Assembly (NCBI GenBank): GCA_900315545.1
Contig: OMZM01000012.1
Location: 1-46,154 of the forward strand
Source: an uncultured Prevotella sp.
GTDB taxonomy: Bacteria > Bacteroidota > Bacteroidia > Bacteroidales > Bacteroidaceae
Length of the DNA stretch: 46,154 nucleotides
Direction: 5' to 3'
This document shows positions 24,167 through 32,996 of this stretch, in pieces; position 1 is the first letter of the stretch; each line of letters starts with the position of its first letter. A model generated the notes under the pieces. The model was given only the letters and a program-made list of their open reading frames with translations, ran no database searches and was not told the DNA's origin. A program made the position numbers and the translations under genes.

Positions 24167-24265
24167 AAGAATATATACAGCCATCGGTAAACGATATACA
24201 GTCAGCACGTAAAGCATTGTGATTTAAGAAGTTAACATACAATATATAAAAAAGCATAACGAGAC

Positions 24266-25588
24266 ATGATAGACATTGAGAATATAAAAACCAAACTGCA
24301 CATAGAGCAACTTAGCCGAATGCAGAAAGACTCTGTAGATGCAATTTTGCATTCAAGAAAAGACGTCATTATACTTTCGCCTACAGGAAGCGGAAAGACA
24401 TTGGCATACCTGTTGCCAATCATACAACTGATAAATACGGAAACAGATGCTCTTCAGGTCGTTGTCATCGTGCCGGGACGTGAACTGGCATTGCAGTCGT
24501 CGACGGTCTTGCAAGACATGAAATGCGGCGTGCGCTCACTGAGCCTATATGGAGGCAGGCCGGCAATGGAGGAACACAGGCAGATAAAGAAGGTAAATCC
24601 ACATATCGTATTTGCAACACCAGGCAGACTAAACGACCATATAGACAAGAACAATATATCGGTAAAGGCTATAAAATATGTAGTCCTGGACGAGTTCGAC
24701 AAGTGTCTGGAAATGGGCTTTCAGAATGAAATGAACCGACTGTTTGCACGCCTGAAATATATTCAGCGCCGCATCTTGTTGTCTGCAACACGCTCGGAAC
24801 AGATACCAGACTTTGTCAATATGTCGCAATCAGTCGTTGTTGACTACTCGAAAAACGAGGAGCAAGTGCCTGAGCGTATTTCCCTGAATGTAGTAAAAAG
24901 CGACGAAAAAGACAAACTTCCATGCCTTGTTAATCTGCTGCGCTCATTTGGCAGTGGCAGCACAATAGTTTTCCTAAACTTCAGGGACAGTGTTGAGCGA
25001 GTGGCATTAGGACTGCTGGAAGCAGGCTTCATCGTGAGTCGCTTTCACGGAGGCATGTCGCAGCCAGACAGAGAGATGTCGCTGTTTTTGTTCTCAAACG
25101 GTTCGACGAATATATTGGTATCTACCGACTTGGGCTCTCGTGGTCTTGATATACCGGAAGTAGACAATATCGTTCACTATCACCTGCCTGTGAACGAAGA
25201 AGCATACATCCATAGGGTGGGGCGTTCCGCTCGCTGGGCAGCCAAAGGCAACAGTTTCATTATACTAAACGGCGAAGAGCATCTGCCCGAATACTTGGAA
25301 AGTGCCCCCGACGAATATGTCCTGCCGCAGAATCTGCCGACAGCCATACTTCCCAAAATGACAACAGTATATATAGGAAAGGGAAAGAAAGACAAGGTAA
25401 GCAAGGGAGACATAGTCGGTTTTCTCTGCAAGAAGGGGGGCATGCCTTTGGACATGATAGGCAAGATAGAAGTCAGGGAGCGATATGCATACGTCGCAGT
25501 AAACAGAAAAAAGGTAGCCGACATGCTGAGGAAAATACAGAACGAGAAGATAAAAGGAATGAAAACAGTTGTCGAATTATTAAAGTAA
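24266..25588 (+). CDS. DEAD-box RNA helicase, DbpA-like
   Basis: This 440-residue ATP-dependent RNA helicase is probably involved in ribosome assembly. Motif I is SPTGSGKT (K44). PGRELALQ and ATPGRL follow. Motif II is DEFD (142-145) instead of DEAD. Motif III is SAT (173-175). Motifs V and VI are VSTDLGSRGLDIPEV and HRVGRSAR. The C-terminal about 80 residues (AILPKMTTVYIGKGKKDKVSKGDIVGFLCKKGGM...) look like the DbpA RNA-binding domain that targets hairpin 92 of 23S rRNA. ATG at 24266 follows a region with a 22-bp tandem array. It stands alone between intergenic gaps on both sides. Confidence 0.9.
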   Translation: MIDIENIKTKLHIEQLSRMQKDSVDAILHSRKDVIILSPTGSGKTLAYLLPIIQLINTETDALQVVVIVPGRELALQSSTVLQDMKCGVRSLSLYGGRPAMEEHRQIKKVNPHIVFATPGRLNDHIDKNNISVKAIKYVVLDEFDKCLEMGFQNEMNRLFARLKYIQRRILLSATRSEQIPDFVNMSQSVVVDYSKNEEQVPERISLNVVKSDEKDKLPCLVNLLRSFGSGSTIVFLNFRDSVERVALGLLEAGFIVSRFHGGMSQPDREMSLFLFSNGSTNILVSTDLGSRGLDIPEVDNIVHYHLPVNEEAYIHRVGRSARWAAKGNSFIILNGEEHLPEYLESAPDEYVLPQNLPTAILPKMTTVYIGKGKKDKVSKGDIVGFLCKKGGMPLDMIGKIEVRERYAYVAVNRKKVADMLRKIQNEKIKGMKTVVELLK

Positions 25589-25664
25589 AAACTGACATTT
25601 TGTAAGGCAAAAGATTAAGTTTTAACACTTTTGGAAATAATTGGGTAAATTGTTGGCTAAATAT

Positions 25665-25695
25665 TTTGCCATAATAAAAATAAAATGTAACTTCG
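25665..25695 (+). promoter_or_regulatory. Promoter of serC
   Basis: -33 TTTG (25665-25668), 19-base spacer, -7 TAACTTCG (25688-25695; one mismatch to TAnnTTTG). It lies about 55 bases upstream of the serC ATG. Confidence 0.7.
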
Positions 25696-25750
25696 CCTGC
25701 AATTAAATAAAAAGAAAATAATAACTATAATCTTAAATTTTTATATCAAA

Positions 25751-26815
25751 ATGAAGTACAATTTCACAGCAGGACCTTGCATGCTTAACCGCACGGTCAT
25801 TGAAAACACAGCAAAAGCGATTTTAGATTTTAACGGCATGGGTTTGTCACTGGCAGAAATCAGCCACCGTTCAAAAGACTTCCAGGCAGTTATCGACGAG
25901 GCAGAAGCACTGGTAAAAGAAATCCTTGAAGTACCAGAAGGATATTCAGTTCTCTTCCTTGGCGGTGGTGCATCACTGGAATTCTGCATGATTCCTTACA
26001 ACTTCCTCATCAAGAAGGCTGCTTACCTTAACACAGGTGTTTGGGCTAAGAAAGCAATGAAAGAGGCTAAGCTGTTTGGTGAAGTAGTAGAAGTAGCTTC
26101 TTCAGCAGATGCTAACTACACATTCATCCCAAAAGATTGGACATGCCCAACAGATGTTGACTATCTGCACATCACAACAAACAACACTATCTATGGTACA
26201 GAAATCCGCAAAGACCTTGATGTTCCTGTACGCATGATAGCAGATATGTCTTCAGATATCTTCAGCCGTCCTGTTGACGTTTCTAAGTACGATGCAATCT
26301 ATGCAGGTGCACAGAAGAACCTTTCAATGGCAGGTGTAACTGTCGTTATCGTTAAGAACGACGTACTTGGTCGCGCCCCACGTGAAATTCCTACAATGCT
26401 CGACTACCGCACACACGTAGACAAGGGCTCAATGTTCAACACACCTCCAGTAGTTCCTATCTACTGCGCAATGGAAAACCTCCGTTGGATCAAGTCTATG
26501 GGTGGCCTGAAGGCTATGGACGAACTGGCAAAGCGTCGTGCTGAAATCGTTTACAGCGAAATCGACCGCAACAAGCTGTTCCGTGGCACAGTTAAGGAAG
26601 AAGACCGTTCGCTCATGAACATCTGCTTCGTAATGAACGACGAATACGCAGAACTCGAAAAGCCATTCTTCGACTTCGCAACTGAACGTGGCATGGTTGG
26701 TATTAAGGGACACCGTTCAGTTGGTGGCTTCCGCGCAAGTACATACAACGCCATGACAATAGAAGGCTGCGAGGCTCTCGTTAAGTGCATGAAGGACTTC
26801 GAAGCACAACATTAA
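25751..26815 (+). CDS. serC: Phosphoserine aminotransferase
   Basis: SerC (354 residues) converts 3-phosphohydroxypyruvate and glutamate to phosphoserine and 2-oxoglutarate, and also serves pyridoxal phosphate synthesis in some bacteria. The N-terminus [16 protein letters not shown] and [14 protein letters not shown] are family signatures. The PLP Schiff-base lysine is K189 in [12 protein letters not shown]. The C-terminal [16 protein letters not shown] binds the substrate phosphate. Codon use is strongly biased (GAA, AAG, TAC, CGC), as in highly expressed genes. It is followed by a hairpin and then serA, 80 bases on. Confidence 0.98.
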   Translation: MKYNFTAGPCMLNRTVIENTAKAILDFNGMGLSLAEISHRSKDFQAVIDEAEALVKEILEVPEGYSVLFLGGGASLEFCMIPYNFLIKKAAYLNTGVWAKKAMKEAKLFGEVVEVASSADANYTFIPKDWTCPTDVDYLHITTNNTIYGTEIRKDLDVPVRMIADMSSDIFSRPVDVSKYDAIYAGAQKNLSMAGVTVVIVKNDVLGRAPREIPTMLDYRTHVDKGSMFNTPPVVPIYCAMENLRWIKSMGGLKAMDELAKRRAEIVYSEIDRNKLFRGTVKEEDRSLMNICFVMNDEYAELEKPFFDFATERGMVGIKGHRSVGGFRASTYNAMTIEGCEALVKCMKDFEAQH

Positions 26816-26824
26816 TAAGATAAT

Positions 26825-26864
26825 GTCCATTGAGTATCATACATTATACTCAATGGACTTTTCG
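26825..26864 (+). terminator. Hairpin (terminator or attenuator) between serC and serA
   Basis: A perfect 13-bp stem, GTCCATTGAGTAT (26825-26837) against ATACTCAATGGAC (26846-26858), is followed by TTTTCGTTT. No promoter consensus is evident between it and serA. It may act as a partial terminator that sets the serC to serA ratio. Confidence 0.72.
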
Positions 26865-26895
26865 TTTAATCCATTAATATTTCTATATAATTAAA

Positions 26896-27813
26896 ATGAA
26901 AGTTTTAGTTGCAACAGAAAAGCCTTTCGCAGCAGTTGCTATCGAAGGCATTAGAAAAGAAGTAGAAGGAGCAGGACACGAGCTTGTACTCCTCGAGAAA
27001 TATACAGAAAAAGCACAGCTTCTTGATGCAGTTAAAGATGCTGACGCAATGATTATACGTTCTGACAAGGTTGACGCTGAAGTCCTGGACGCTGCAAAGC
27101 AGTTGAAGATAGTTGTTCGCGCAGGTGCAGGCTACGACAATATTGATCTTGCAGCAGCAACAGCTCACAAGGTGGTAGCAGAGAACACACCTGGACAGAA
27201 CTCAAACGCAGTGGCAGAACTTGTTTTCGGTCTGCTCGTTTATGCAGTACGTAACTTCTTCAACGGTAAGGCAGGTACGGAAATTATGGGTAAGAAACTC
27301 GGTATCCTTGCATTTGGTAACGTTGGACGCAATGTTGCCCGCATAGCAAAAGGCTTTGGCATGGATGTATATGCTTACGATGCATTCTGCCCGGCAAGCG
27401 CAATAGAAGAGGCAGGTGTACATGCAGTTGCTAACCAGGATGAACTGTTCAAGACTTGCGACGTTGTTTCACTTCACATCCCAGCAACACCTGAGACAAA
27501 GGAAAGCATCAATTATGCTACTGTTGGTCAGATGAAGAAGGGTGGTATCCTCGTAAATACAGCACGTAAGGAAGTTATCAACGAGACGGAACTCATTAAG
27601 CTCATGACAGAACGCGAAGACCTGAAGTTTGTTACAGACATCAAGCCAGATGCTGATGCAGACTTTGCTAAGTTCGAGGGACGTTACTTCAGCACACCTA
27701 AGAAGATGGGCGCTCAGACAGCTGAGGCTAATATCAACGCAGGTATTGCTGCAGCAAAACAGATTAACGCATTCTTCGCTGACGGATGCACTAAGTTCCA
27801 AGTTAACAAGTAA
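26896..27813 (+). CDS. serA: D-3-phosphoglycerate dehydrogenase (short form, atypical active site)
   Basis: This 305-residue D-2-hydroxyacid dehydrogenase placed between serC and a DUF1015 gene presumably catalyses the first step of serine synthesis. The NAD fold shows LGILAFGNVGRNVARIAKGFGMDVYAYD (135-162), and the substrate Arg is R224 in NTARKEVINE. The family's catalytic His normally sits in TPHIGAST; here residues 267-275 read TPKKMGAQT, with Lys and one extra residue. The usual acidic partner in the DVFEEEP segment is also replaced (VTDIKPDADADF). There is no ACT regulatory domain. Bias towards preferred codons suggests high expression. Confidence 0.88.
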   Translation: MKVLVATEKPFAAVAIEGIRKEVEGAGHELVLLEKYTEKAQLLDAVKDADAMIIRSDKVDAEVLDAAKQLKIVVRAGAGYDNIDLAAATAHKVVAENTPGQNSNAVAELVFGLLVYAVRNFFNGKAGTEIMGKKLGILAFGNVGRNVARIAKGFGMDVYAYDAFCPASAIEEAGVHAVANQDELFKTCDVVSLHIPATPETKESINYATVGQMKKGGILVNTARKEVINETELIKLMTEREDLKFVTDIKPDADADFAKFEGRYFSTPKKMGAQTAEANINAGIAAAKQINAFFADGCTKFQVNK

Positions 27814-27824
27814 AAATAAACAAC

Positions 27825-29072
27825 ATGGCAATTGTAAAACCATTTCGTGGCATTCGTCCACCGAAAGATTTAGTAGAAAAAGTAGAGAGTCGTCCTTACG
27901 ACGTGCTCGATTCAGAAGAAGCACGCGCTGAGGCAGGTGATAATCCGATGAGTCTTTATCGTATCATCAAGCCGGAGATAAACTTTGAGCCAGGTACTTC
28001 TGAGTACGACCCACGTGTTTATGAAAAGGCTGCTGAGAACTTCCAGATGTTCCAGGACAAAGGCTGGTTGAAGCAGGATGACAAGGAACAGTACTATATC
28101 TACGCTCAGACAATGAATGGCAAGACACAGTACGGTCTTGTTGTTGGTGCTTATGTTGAAGACTATATGACAGGTGTCATCAAGAAGCATGAGCTTACAC
28201 GTCGCGATAAGGAAGAAGACCGCATGAAGCACGTTCGTGTTAACAATGCTAACATTGAGCCTGTATTCTTCGCATATCCAGACAACAGCGTTCTCAATGA
28301 CCTTATCATGCGTTATGCAGCAACAGAGCCAGAGTACGACTTCATTGCTCCTATCGACGGATTCGGACATAAACTGTGGATTATCTCTGACGATAACGAC
28401 ATCAAGACTGTAACAGAAGAGTTCAAGAAGATGCCAGCTCTGTATATTGCAGACGGACACCACCGTTCTGCAGCAGCAGCTCTTGTCGGTGCAGAGAAGG
28501 CTAAGCAGAATCCAAACCATAAGGGTGATGAGGAATACAACTACTTCATGGCTGTATGTTTCCAGGCTTCTCAGCTTACTATTCTTGACTACAACCGCGT
28601 TGTTAAAGACCTTAATGGTCTGACAAGTGAACAGTTCCTCGATGCTCTCCGCAAGAACTTCACAGTTGAAGACATGGGTACAGGCATCTATAAGCCTGCA
28701 AAACTCCATGAGTTCTCACTCTATCTTGACGAGCATTGGTACCGCCTCGAAGCAAAAGAAGGAACTTACGACAACAACGACCCAATCGGTGTACTTGACG
28801 TAGACATATCTTCACGCCTCATCCTTGATGAGATTCTGAAGATTGGCGATCTCCGTTCAAGCAATCGTATCGACTTTGTTGGTGGTCTTCGTGGTCTGGA
28901 GGAACTCAAGCGTCGCGTAGACAATGGTGAGATGCGTGCAGCTTTGGCACTCTATCCTGTTTCTATGCAGCAGATTATGGACATTGCTGACAGTGGCAAA
29001 ATCATGCCTCCAAAGGCAACATGGTTTGAGCCGAAACTCCGCAGTGGACTGATAATACATAAACTTTCATAA
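27825..29072 (+). CDS. DUF1015 family protein
   Basis: This 415-residue cytosolic protein has the DUF1015 hallmarks: MAIVKPFRGIRPPKDLVEKVESRPYDVL at the start, ELTRRDKEEDRMKHVRVNNANIEPVFF (about 125-151), and YIADGHHRSAAAALVGAEKA (about 207-226). It is 11 bases downstream of serA and shares its biased codon use, so it belongs to the serine operon. Biochemical role is not established; the operon context and conserved histidines fit an accessory enzyme of serine metabolism, for example a serine kinase-like activity. That last point is inference. Confidence 0.92.
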   Translation: MAIVKPFRGIRPPKDLVEKVESRPYDVLDSEEARAEAGDNPMSLYRIIKPEINFEPGTSEYDPRVYEKAAENFQMFQDKGWLKQDDKEQYYIYAQTMNGKTQYGLVVGAYVEDYMTGVIKKHELTRRDKEEDRMKHVRVNNANIEPVFFAYPDNSVLNDLIMRYAATEPEYDFIAPIDGFGHKLWIISDDNDIKTVTEEFKKMPALYIADGHHRSAAAALVGAEKAKQNPNHKGDEEYNYFMAVCFQASQLTILDYNRVVKDLNGLTSEQFLDALRKNFTVEDMGTGIYKPAKLHEFSLYLDEHWYRLEAKEGTYDNNDPIGVLDVDISSRLILDEILKIGDLRSSNRIDFVGGLRGLEELKRRVDNGEMRAALALYPVSMQQIMDIADSGKIMPPKATWFEPKLRSGLIIHKLS

Positions 29073-29109
29073 GTTTATATATATAAGATGTGTATGTAGT
29101 TTTTATTAC

Positions 29110-29694
29110 ATGAAAGATACATATCTTACAATTAGTGATAGAATAGGCGAGGGATACTACTCTGAAAAGCGTAGTAAGTTTCTCGCCTTTTCTCATCATG
29201 TAGAAACTGTAGACCAAATTAAGTCGATACTATCAGAATACAGAAAGAAATACTATGATGCGCGGCATGTTTGCTATGCCTATGTTCTGGGCAACGACAG
29301 AGCCGATTTCCGTTCTAACGATGACGGTGAGCCGAGTTCGACGGCTGGCAAACCCATTTTAGGACAGATAAACTCAAAAGAACTTACCAATATTCTCATA
29401 ATCGTAGTTCGCTATTATGGTGGTGTTAATCTTGGTACAAGTGGACTAATAACTGCCTATCGTGAGGCTGCGGCAGATGCTATTTCCAATTCTGAGATAA
29501 TAGAGAAACTCGTAGAAGAAACTATAAGTTACTCCTTTACATATCCGATGATGAACGACGTTATGCGCATAGTCAAGGATATGTCCCCTCGCATAGTCAG
29601 CCAGACATTCGACAACACCTGTGAAATAACTCTCGCAATAAGGAAGTCGGAGGCTGATGAATTGCGAAACCGACTTGCCAAACTGTCATTTTAG
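29110..29694 (+). CDS. YigZ family protein (UPF0029/IMPACT)
   Basis: This 194-residue protein has an N-terminal IMPACT-type fold with the motif YYDARHVCYAYVLGNDRADFRSNDDGEPSSTAGKPIL (residues about 47-84). ILIIVVRYYGGVNLGTSGLITAYREAAADAI follows, which is diagnostic of YigZ. Family members bind nucleic acids or translation factors; the molecular role in bacteria is unclear. It lies 37 bases after DUF1015 on the same strand and may be co-transcribed, though codon use is less biased than in the serine genes. Confidence 0.93.
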   Translation: MKDTYLTISDRIGEGYYSEKRSKFLAFSHHVETVDQIKSILSEYRKKYYDARHVCYAYVLGNDRADFRSNDDGEPSSTAGKPILGQINSKELTNILIIVVRYYGGVNLGTSGLITAYREAAADAISNSEIIEKLVEETISYSFTYPMMNDVMRIVKDMSPRIVSQTFDNTCEITLAIRKSEADELRNRLAKLSF

Positions 29695-29738
29695 AATATC
29701 TTTTTGCAGGATAAACAATATTGTTTCCTATAAATAAT

Positions 29739-29767
29739 TTTGTTTTAAAATAATATTTGTATCTTTG
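29739..29767 (+). promoter_or_regulatory. Promoter of serS
   Basis: -7 box TATCTTTG (29760-29767) with TTTG at 29739-29742, spacer 17 bases (slightly short). It lies about 40 bases upstream of the serS ATG. Confidence 0.68.
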
Positions 29768-29807
29768 CATGTTATTTCAGAGATATAAATAAAAACTCAT
29801 ATACATT

Positions 29808-31094
29808 ATGTTGACACTGAAGCTTATAAATGAAGAAACCGAAAGAGTAATAAAAGGTTTAGAGAAAAAGCATTTCAATGGTGCCCGCGAGGCTATTCAG
29901 CAAGTGCAGCAGACCGACAGGCTTCGCAGAACCGTGCAGCAGGAACTTGACAAAACCAAACAGGAAGCAAAGAAGTTGGCTTCTGAAATTGGTATGCTCA
30001 TGAAGAATGGCAAGCGTGAGGAGGCAGAAGCAATAAAGCTGCAGGTGGCTTCGCTGAAGCAGAAAGACAAGGAACTGCAAGAACAAATGACGCAGGCTGA
30101 GAATGAGCTGACCATGCAGCTTTGTGCCATTCCTAATATACCAAACGACGACGTACCGGAAGGCAAGGATGCATCCGACAATGTAGTGGTAAAGGAAGGC
30201 GGAGTCAAGCCATCGCTTCCAGAAGATGCACTGTGCCATTGGGACTTATGCAAGAAGTTTAATCTCATTGACTTTGATCTCGGTGTCAAGATAACTGGAG
30301 CCGGTTTCCCTGTATATATAGGCAAGATGGCTCGTTTACAGCGTGCACTCGAGACATTCTTCCTTGAGGAAGCACGTAAGAGCGGCTATCTGGAGGTGCA
30401 GCCACCATTCGTTGTCAACCAGGCGTCAGGCTATGGTACGGGACAGCTACCAGACAAAGAGGGACAGATGTATCATGCAACTGCTGACGACCTTTATCTT
30501 ATACCAACGGCAGAAGTGCCAGTTACAAACATTTTCCGTGATGTCATCATCGAAGAAAAAGACCTGCCAATCAAGCGTTGTGCATACTCGGCATGCTTCC
30601 GTCGCGAAGCAGGTAGCTATGGCAAGGATGTTCGCGGACTAAACCGTCTGCATCAGTTTGACAAGGTAGAAATAGTTCGCATAGACACGCCACAGCATTC
30701 TTACGAATCGCTGAACGAGATGCTGCAGCATGTAGAAGGTTTGTTGCAGAAACTGGAGTTGCCATATCACATACTGAAACTCTGTGGTGGTGATATGAGC
30801 TTTACTTCTGCGATATGCTACGACTTTGAAGTGTGGAGTGCAGCACAGCAGCGCTGGCTCGAAGTAAGTTCTGTTTCCAATTTCGAGAGTTATCAGGCAA
30901 ACCGCCTGAAGTGCCGCTATCGCAATGCAGACAAGAAGATTGAACTGTGCCATACGCTAAATGGCTCCGCACTTGCACTGCCTCGTATCGTGGCTGCCAT
31001 CATCGAAAACAACCAGACACCTGAAGGCATCAGAGTACCGAGATGTCTTGTGCCATATTGCGGATTTGAAATGCTCGACGACAACAACTTCTAA
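29808..31094 (+). CDS. serS: Seryl-tRNA synthetase
   Basis: SerS (428 residues) charges tRNA-Ser. Residues about 28-110 are a long antiparallel coiled coil rich in Glu, Lys and Gln that grips the variable arm of tRNA-Ser. The class II catalytic core shows motif 2 FRREAGSYGKDVRGLNRLHQFDKVEIV (about 264-290) and motif 3 NGSALALPRIVAAIIENNQ (about 386-404). TAEVPVTN is the Ser-binding TxE. Length is normal. It is followed by a DUF486 gene after 3 bases, so the two share a transcript. Confidence 0.98.
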   Translation: MLTLKLINEETERVIKGLEKKHFNGAREAIQQVQQTDRLRRTVQQELDKTKQEAKKLASEIGMLMKNGKREEAEAIKLQVASLKQKDKELQEQMTQAENELTMQLCAIPNIPNDDVPEGKDASDNVVVKEGGVKPSLPEDALCHWDLCKKFNLIDFDLGVKITGAGFPVYIGKMARLQRALETFFLEEARKSGYLEVQPPFVVNQASGYGTGQLPDKEGQMYHATADDLYLIPTAEVPVTNIFRDVIIEEKDLPIKRCAYSACFRREAGSYGKDVRGLNRLHQFDKVEIVRIDTPQHSYESLNEMLQHVEGLLQKLELPYHILKLCGGDMSFTSAICYDFEVWSAAQQRWLEVSSVSNFESYQANRLKCRYRNADKKIELCHTLNGSALALPRIVAAIIENNQTPEGIRVPRCLVPYCGFEMLDDNNF

Positions 31095-31097
31095 ACG

Positions 31098-31466
31098 ATG
31101 TCGAGTATATACACAATATTGCTGCTCATACTAAGCAACGTTTTCATGACGTTTGCCTGGTATGGGCATCTTCGTTTGCAGCAGACGGGTGTAAGCAGCA
31201 ACTGGCCGCTTCTCTACGTTATTCTTTTCTCGTGGGCAATAGCATTTTTCGAATATTGTTGCCAGGTTCCTGCCAATCGCATAGGCTTTGAAGGAAATGG
31301 CGGACCGTACTCACTGGTACAGTTAAAAGTCATTCAGGAAGCCGTGTCGCTTTGTGTTTTTGTCGTAGTGGCACGCCTGATTTTCACCAATCAGTCCTTG
31401 CAGTGGAATCATCTGCTTGCCTTTGTTTTCATCGTTGCAGCCGTTTATTTGGTGTTTATGAAATAG
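31098..31466 (+). CDS. DMT-superfamily small membrane protein (DUF486)
   Basis: This 122-residue protein has four predicted membrane helices (about 5-18, 37-55, 75-98, 102-121). It carries the DUF486 signature FMTFAWYGHLR and YCCQVPANRIGFEGNGGPYSLVQLKVIQE. DUF486 proteins belong to the drug/metabolite transporter superfamily; substrate is unknown. It starts 3 bases after serS, suggesting read-through expression from the serS promoter. Confidence 0.9.
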   Translation: MSSIYTILLLILSNVFMTFAWYGHLRLQQTGVSSNWPLLYVILFSWAIAFFEYCCQVPANRIGFEGNGGPYSLVQLKVIQEAVSLCVFVVVARLIFTNQSLQWNHLLAFVFIVAAVYLVFMK

Positions 31467-31481
31467 ATTTTTGCGTAAATA

Positions 31482-31539
31482 TTTGTTACTTTCAAATATA
31501 AACATTATTTTTGCACATGTAATGTATGTTGTGCAAAAA
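31482..31539 (+). promoter_or_regulatory. tetR promoter with overlapping palindromic operator
   Basis: -33 TTTG (31482-31485), 20-base spacer, -7 TATTTTTG (31506-31513). A perfect 10-bp inverted repeat, TTTTTGCACA (31508-31517) and TGTGCAAAAA (31530-31539) with a 12-base spacer, overlaps the -7 box and the likely start site. This is the usual place for an operator used in TetR autorepression. Confidence 0.65.
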
Positions 31540-31563
31540 CTAAAATAATGGGAGAAAATATTT

Positions 31564-32157
31564 ATGTCTATCTCTAAAACAAGGCAGAAATTGGTCGATG
31601 TTGCTCGTCAACTCTTTGCGAAGACGGGTTTCGAGAATACGACTATGAATGATATTGCCACCGCTTCAGGCAAGGGACGACGCACTCTTTACACCTATTT
31701 TAATAATAAGGAGGAAATCTTCTATGCCGTTATCGAGGGCGAGTTGGAGCGTCTTTCCGACAAACTGGAGGAAGTGGCGGAGAAGAAGATGCGTCCGCAG
31801 GACAAGATAATTGAGCTTATATACACTCATCTGAGCATGATAAAGGAGACGGTGGTTAGGAATGGAAACCTGCGTGCCGAGTTTTTCAGAAACATCTGGA
31901 TGGTGGAGCGAGTCAGAAAGCAGTTCGACGAAGACGAGCTGGAGCTTTTCCGCAAGGTCTATGCTGACGGTAAGGCTGACGGAGAGTTTGAGATAGACGA
32001 CATAGAGCTTGTTGCCGACATAACGCATTATTGTATAAAAGGACTTGAAGTGCCATATATTTATGGTCGTCTTGGTCATGGACTGACTGAGGAAACGAGC
32101 CGTCCGCTTGTTACTAAGGTCGTCTACGGCGCGTTAGGCAAGGGTCGAGGACACTGA
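31564..32157 (+). CDS. TetR/AcrR family transcriptional regulator
   Basis: This 197-residue regulator has an N-terminal helix-turn-helix GFENTTMNDIATASGKGRRTLYTYFNNKEEIFYAVI (residues about 19-54), the typical TetR DNA-binding module. The C-terminal helical domain has no recognisable ligand class. It lies 39 bases upstream of fabG on the same strand, so it may control fatty-acid synthesis (as FabR or FasR-type regulators do); that is inference from position. A perfect palindrome overlaps its own promoter. An ATG 16 bases upstream is out of frame and soon stops. Confidence 0.93.
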   Translation: MSISKTRQKLVDVARQLFAKTGFENTTMNDIATASGKGRRTLYTYFNNKEEIFYAVIEGELERLSDKLEEVAEKKMRPQDKIIELIYTHLSMIKETVVRNGNLRAEFFRNIWMVERVRKQFDEDELELFRKVYADGKADGEFEIDDIELVADITHYCIKGLEVPYIYGRLGHGLTEETSRPLVTKVVYGALGKGRGH

Positions 32158-32196
32158 AAATAATAGAAAAAGTATAACAAAATAAATTATATCAAT

Positions 32197-32943
32197 ATGA
32201 AATTATTAGAAGGAAAGACTGCTCTGATTACCGGAGCAGCGCGTGGAATAGGCAAGGCTATTGCCTTGAAGTTTGCACAGGAAGGTGCTAATGTGGCTTT
32301 TACAGACCTCGTAATCGATGAGGCTGGCAAGGCAACTGAAACAGAAATAGCTGCGTTTGGCGTTAAGGCAAAGGGCTATGCCAGCAATGCCGCCGACTTT
32401 GCAGAGACAGAAAAGGTTGTCAACCAGGTGAAGGAGGATTTTGGAAGCATCGACATTCTTGTAAACAATGCCGGCATTACGAAAGACGGACTCATGATGC
32501 GCATGACTGAAGCACAGTGGGATGCTGTCATAGCAGTAAACCTGAAGTCTGCGTTCAACTTCATACATGCCTGCACACCGATAATGATGCGCCAGCGCAG
32601 CGGCTCTATCATCAACATGTCGTCGGTAGTCGGTGTTCACGGCAATGCCGGACAGAGCAACTACGCAGCATCTAAGGCTGGCTTGATAGCACTGGCAAAG
32701 AGCATAGGGCAGGAGATAGGCAGTCGTGGTGTGCGTGCAAATGCCATTGCGCCTGGATTTATCGACACAGCCATGACACAGGCTCTGCCAGACGACATAC
32801 GCAAGGAATGGATTGAGAAGATTCCTCTCCGTCGTGGCGGTACGGTAGAAGACATTGCCAATGTTGCGACGTTCCTCGCTTCCGACATGTCGTCTTACGT
32901 TACAGGACAGGTCATCCAGGTTGATGGTGGTATGAATATGTAA
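32197..32943 (+). CDS. fabG: 3-oxoacyl-[acyl-carrier-protein] reductase
   Basis: FabG (248 residues) reduces beta-ketoacyl-ACP with NADPH in fatty-acid elongation. It is a classical short-chain dehydrogenase: TGAARGIGKAIA (12-23) nucleotide motif, NNAG (90-93), and catalytic Ser142/143, Tyr156 and Lys160 in MSSVVGVHGNAGQSNYAASK. The C-terminus ASDMSSYVTGQVIQVDGGMNM is the FabG signature. Its place after a TetR regulator and before rluA suggests a small operon. Confidence 0.95.
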   Translation: MKLLEGKTALITGAARGIGKAIALKFAQEGANVAFTDLVIDEAGKATETEIAAFGVKAKGYASNAADFAETEKVVNQVKEDFGSIDILVNNAGITKDGLMMRMTEAQWDAVIAVNLKSAFNFIHACTPIMMRQRSGSIINMSSVVGVHGNAGQSNYAASKAGLIALAKSIGQEIGSRGVRANAIAPGFIDTAMTQALPDDIRKEWIEKIPLRRGGTVEDIANVATFLASDMSSYVTGQVIQVDGGMNM

Positions 32944-32996
32944 TTGCATATCAACGTATTACGATAATTCGTTAATGCTGTATATATCTTTAAGCT

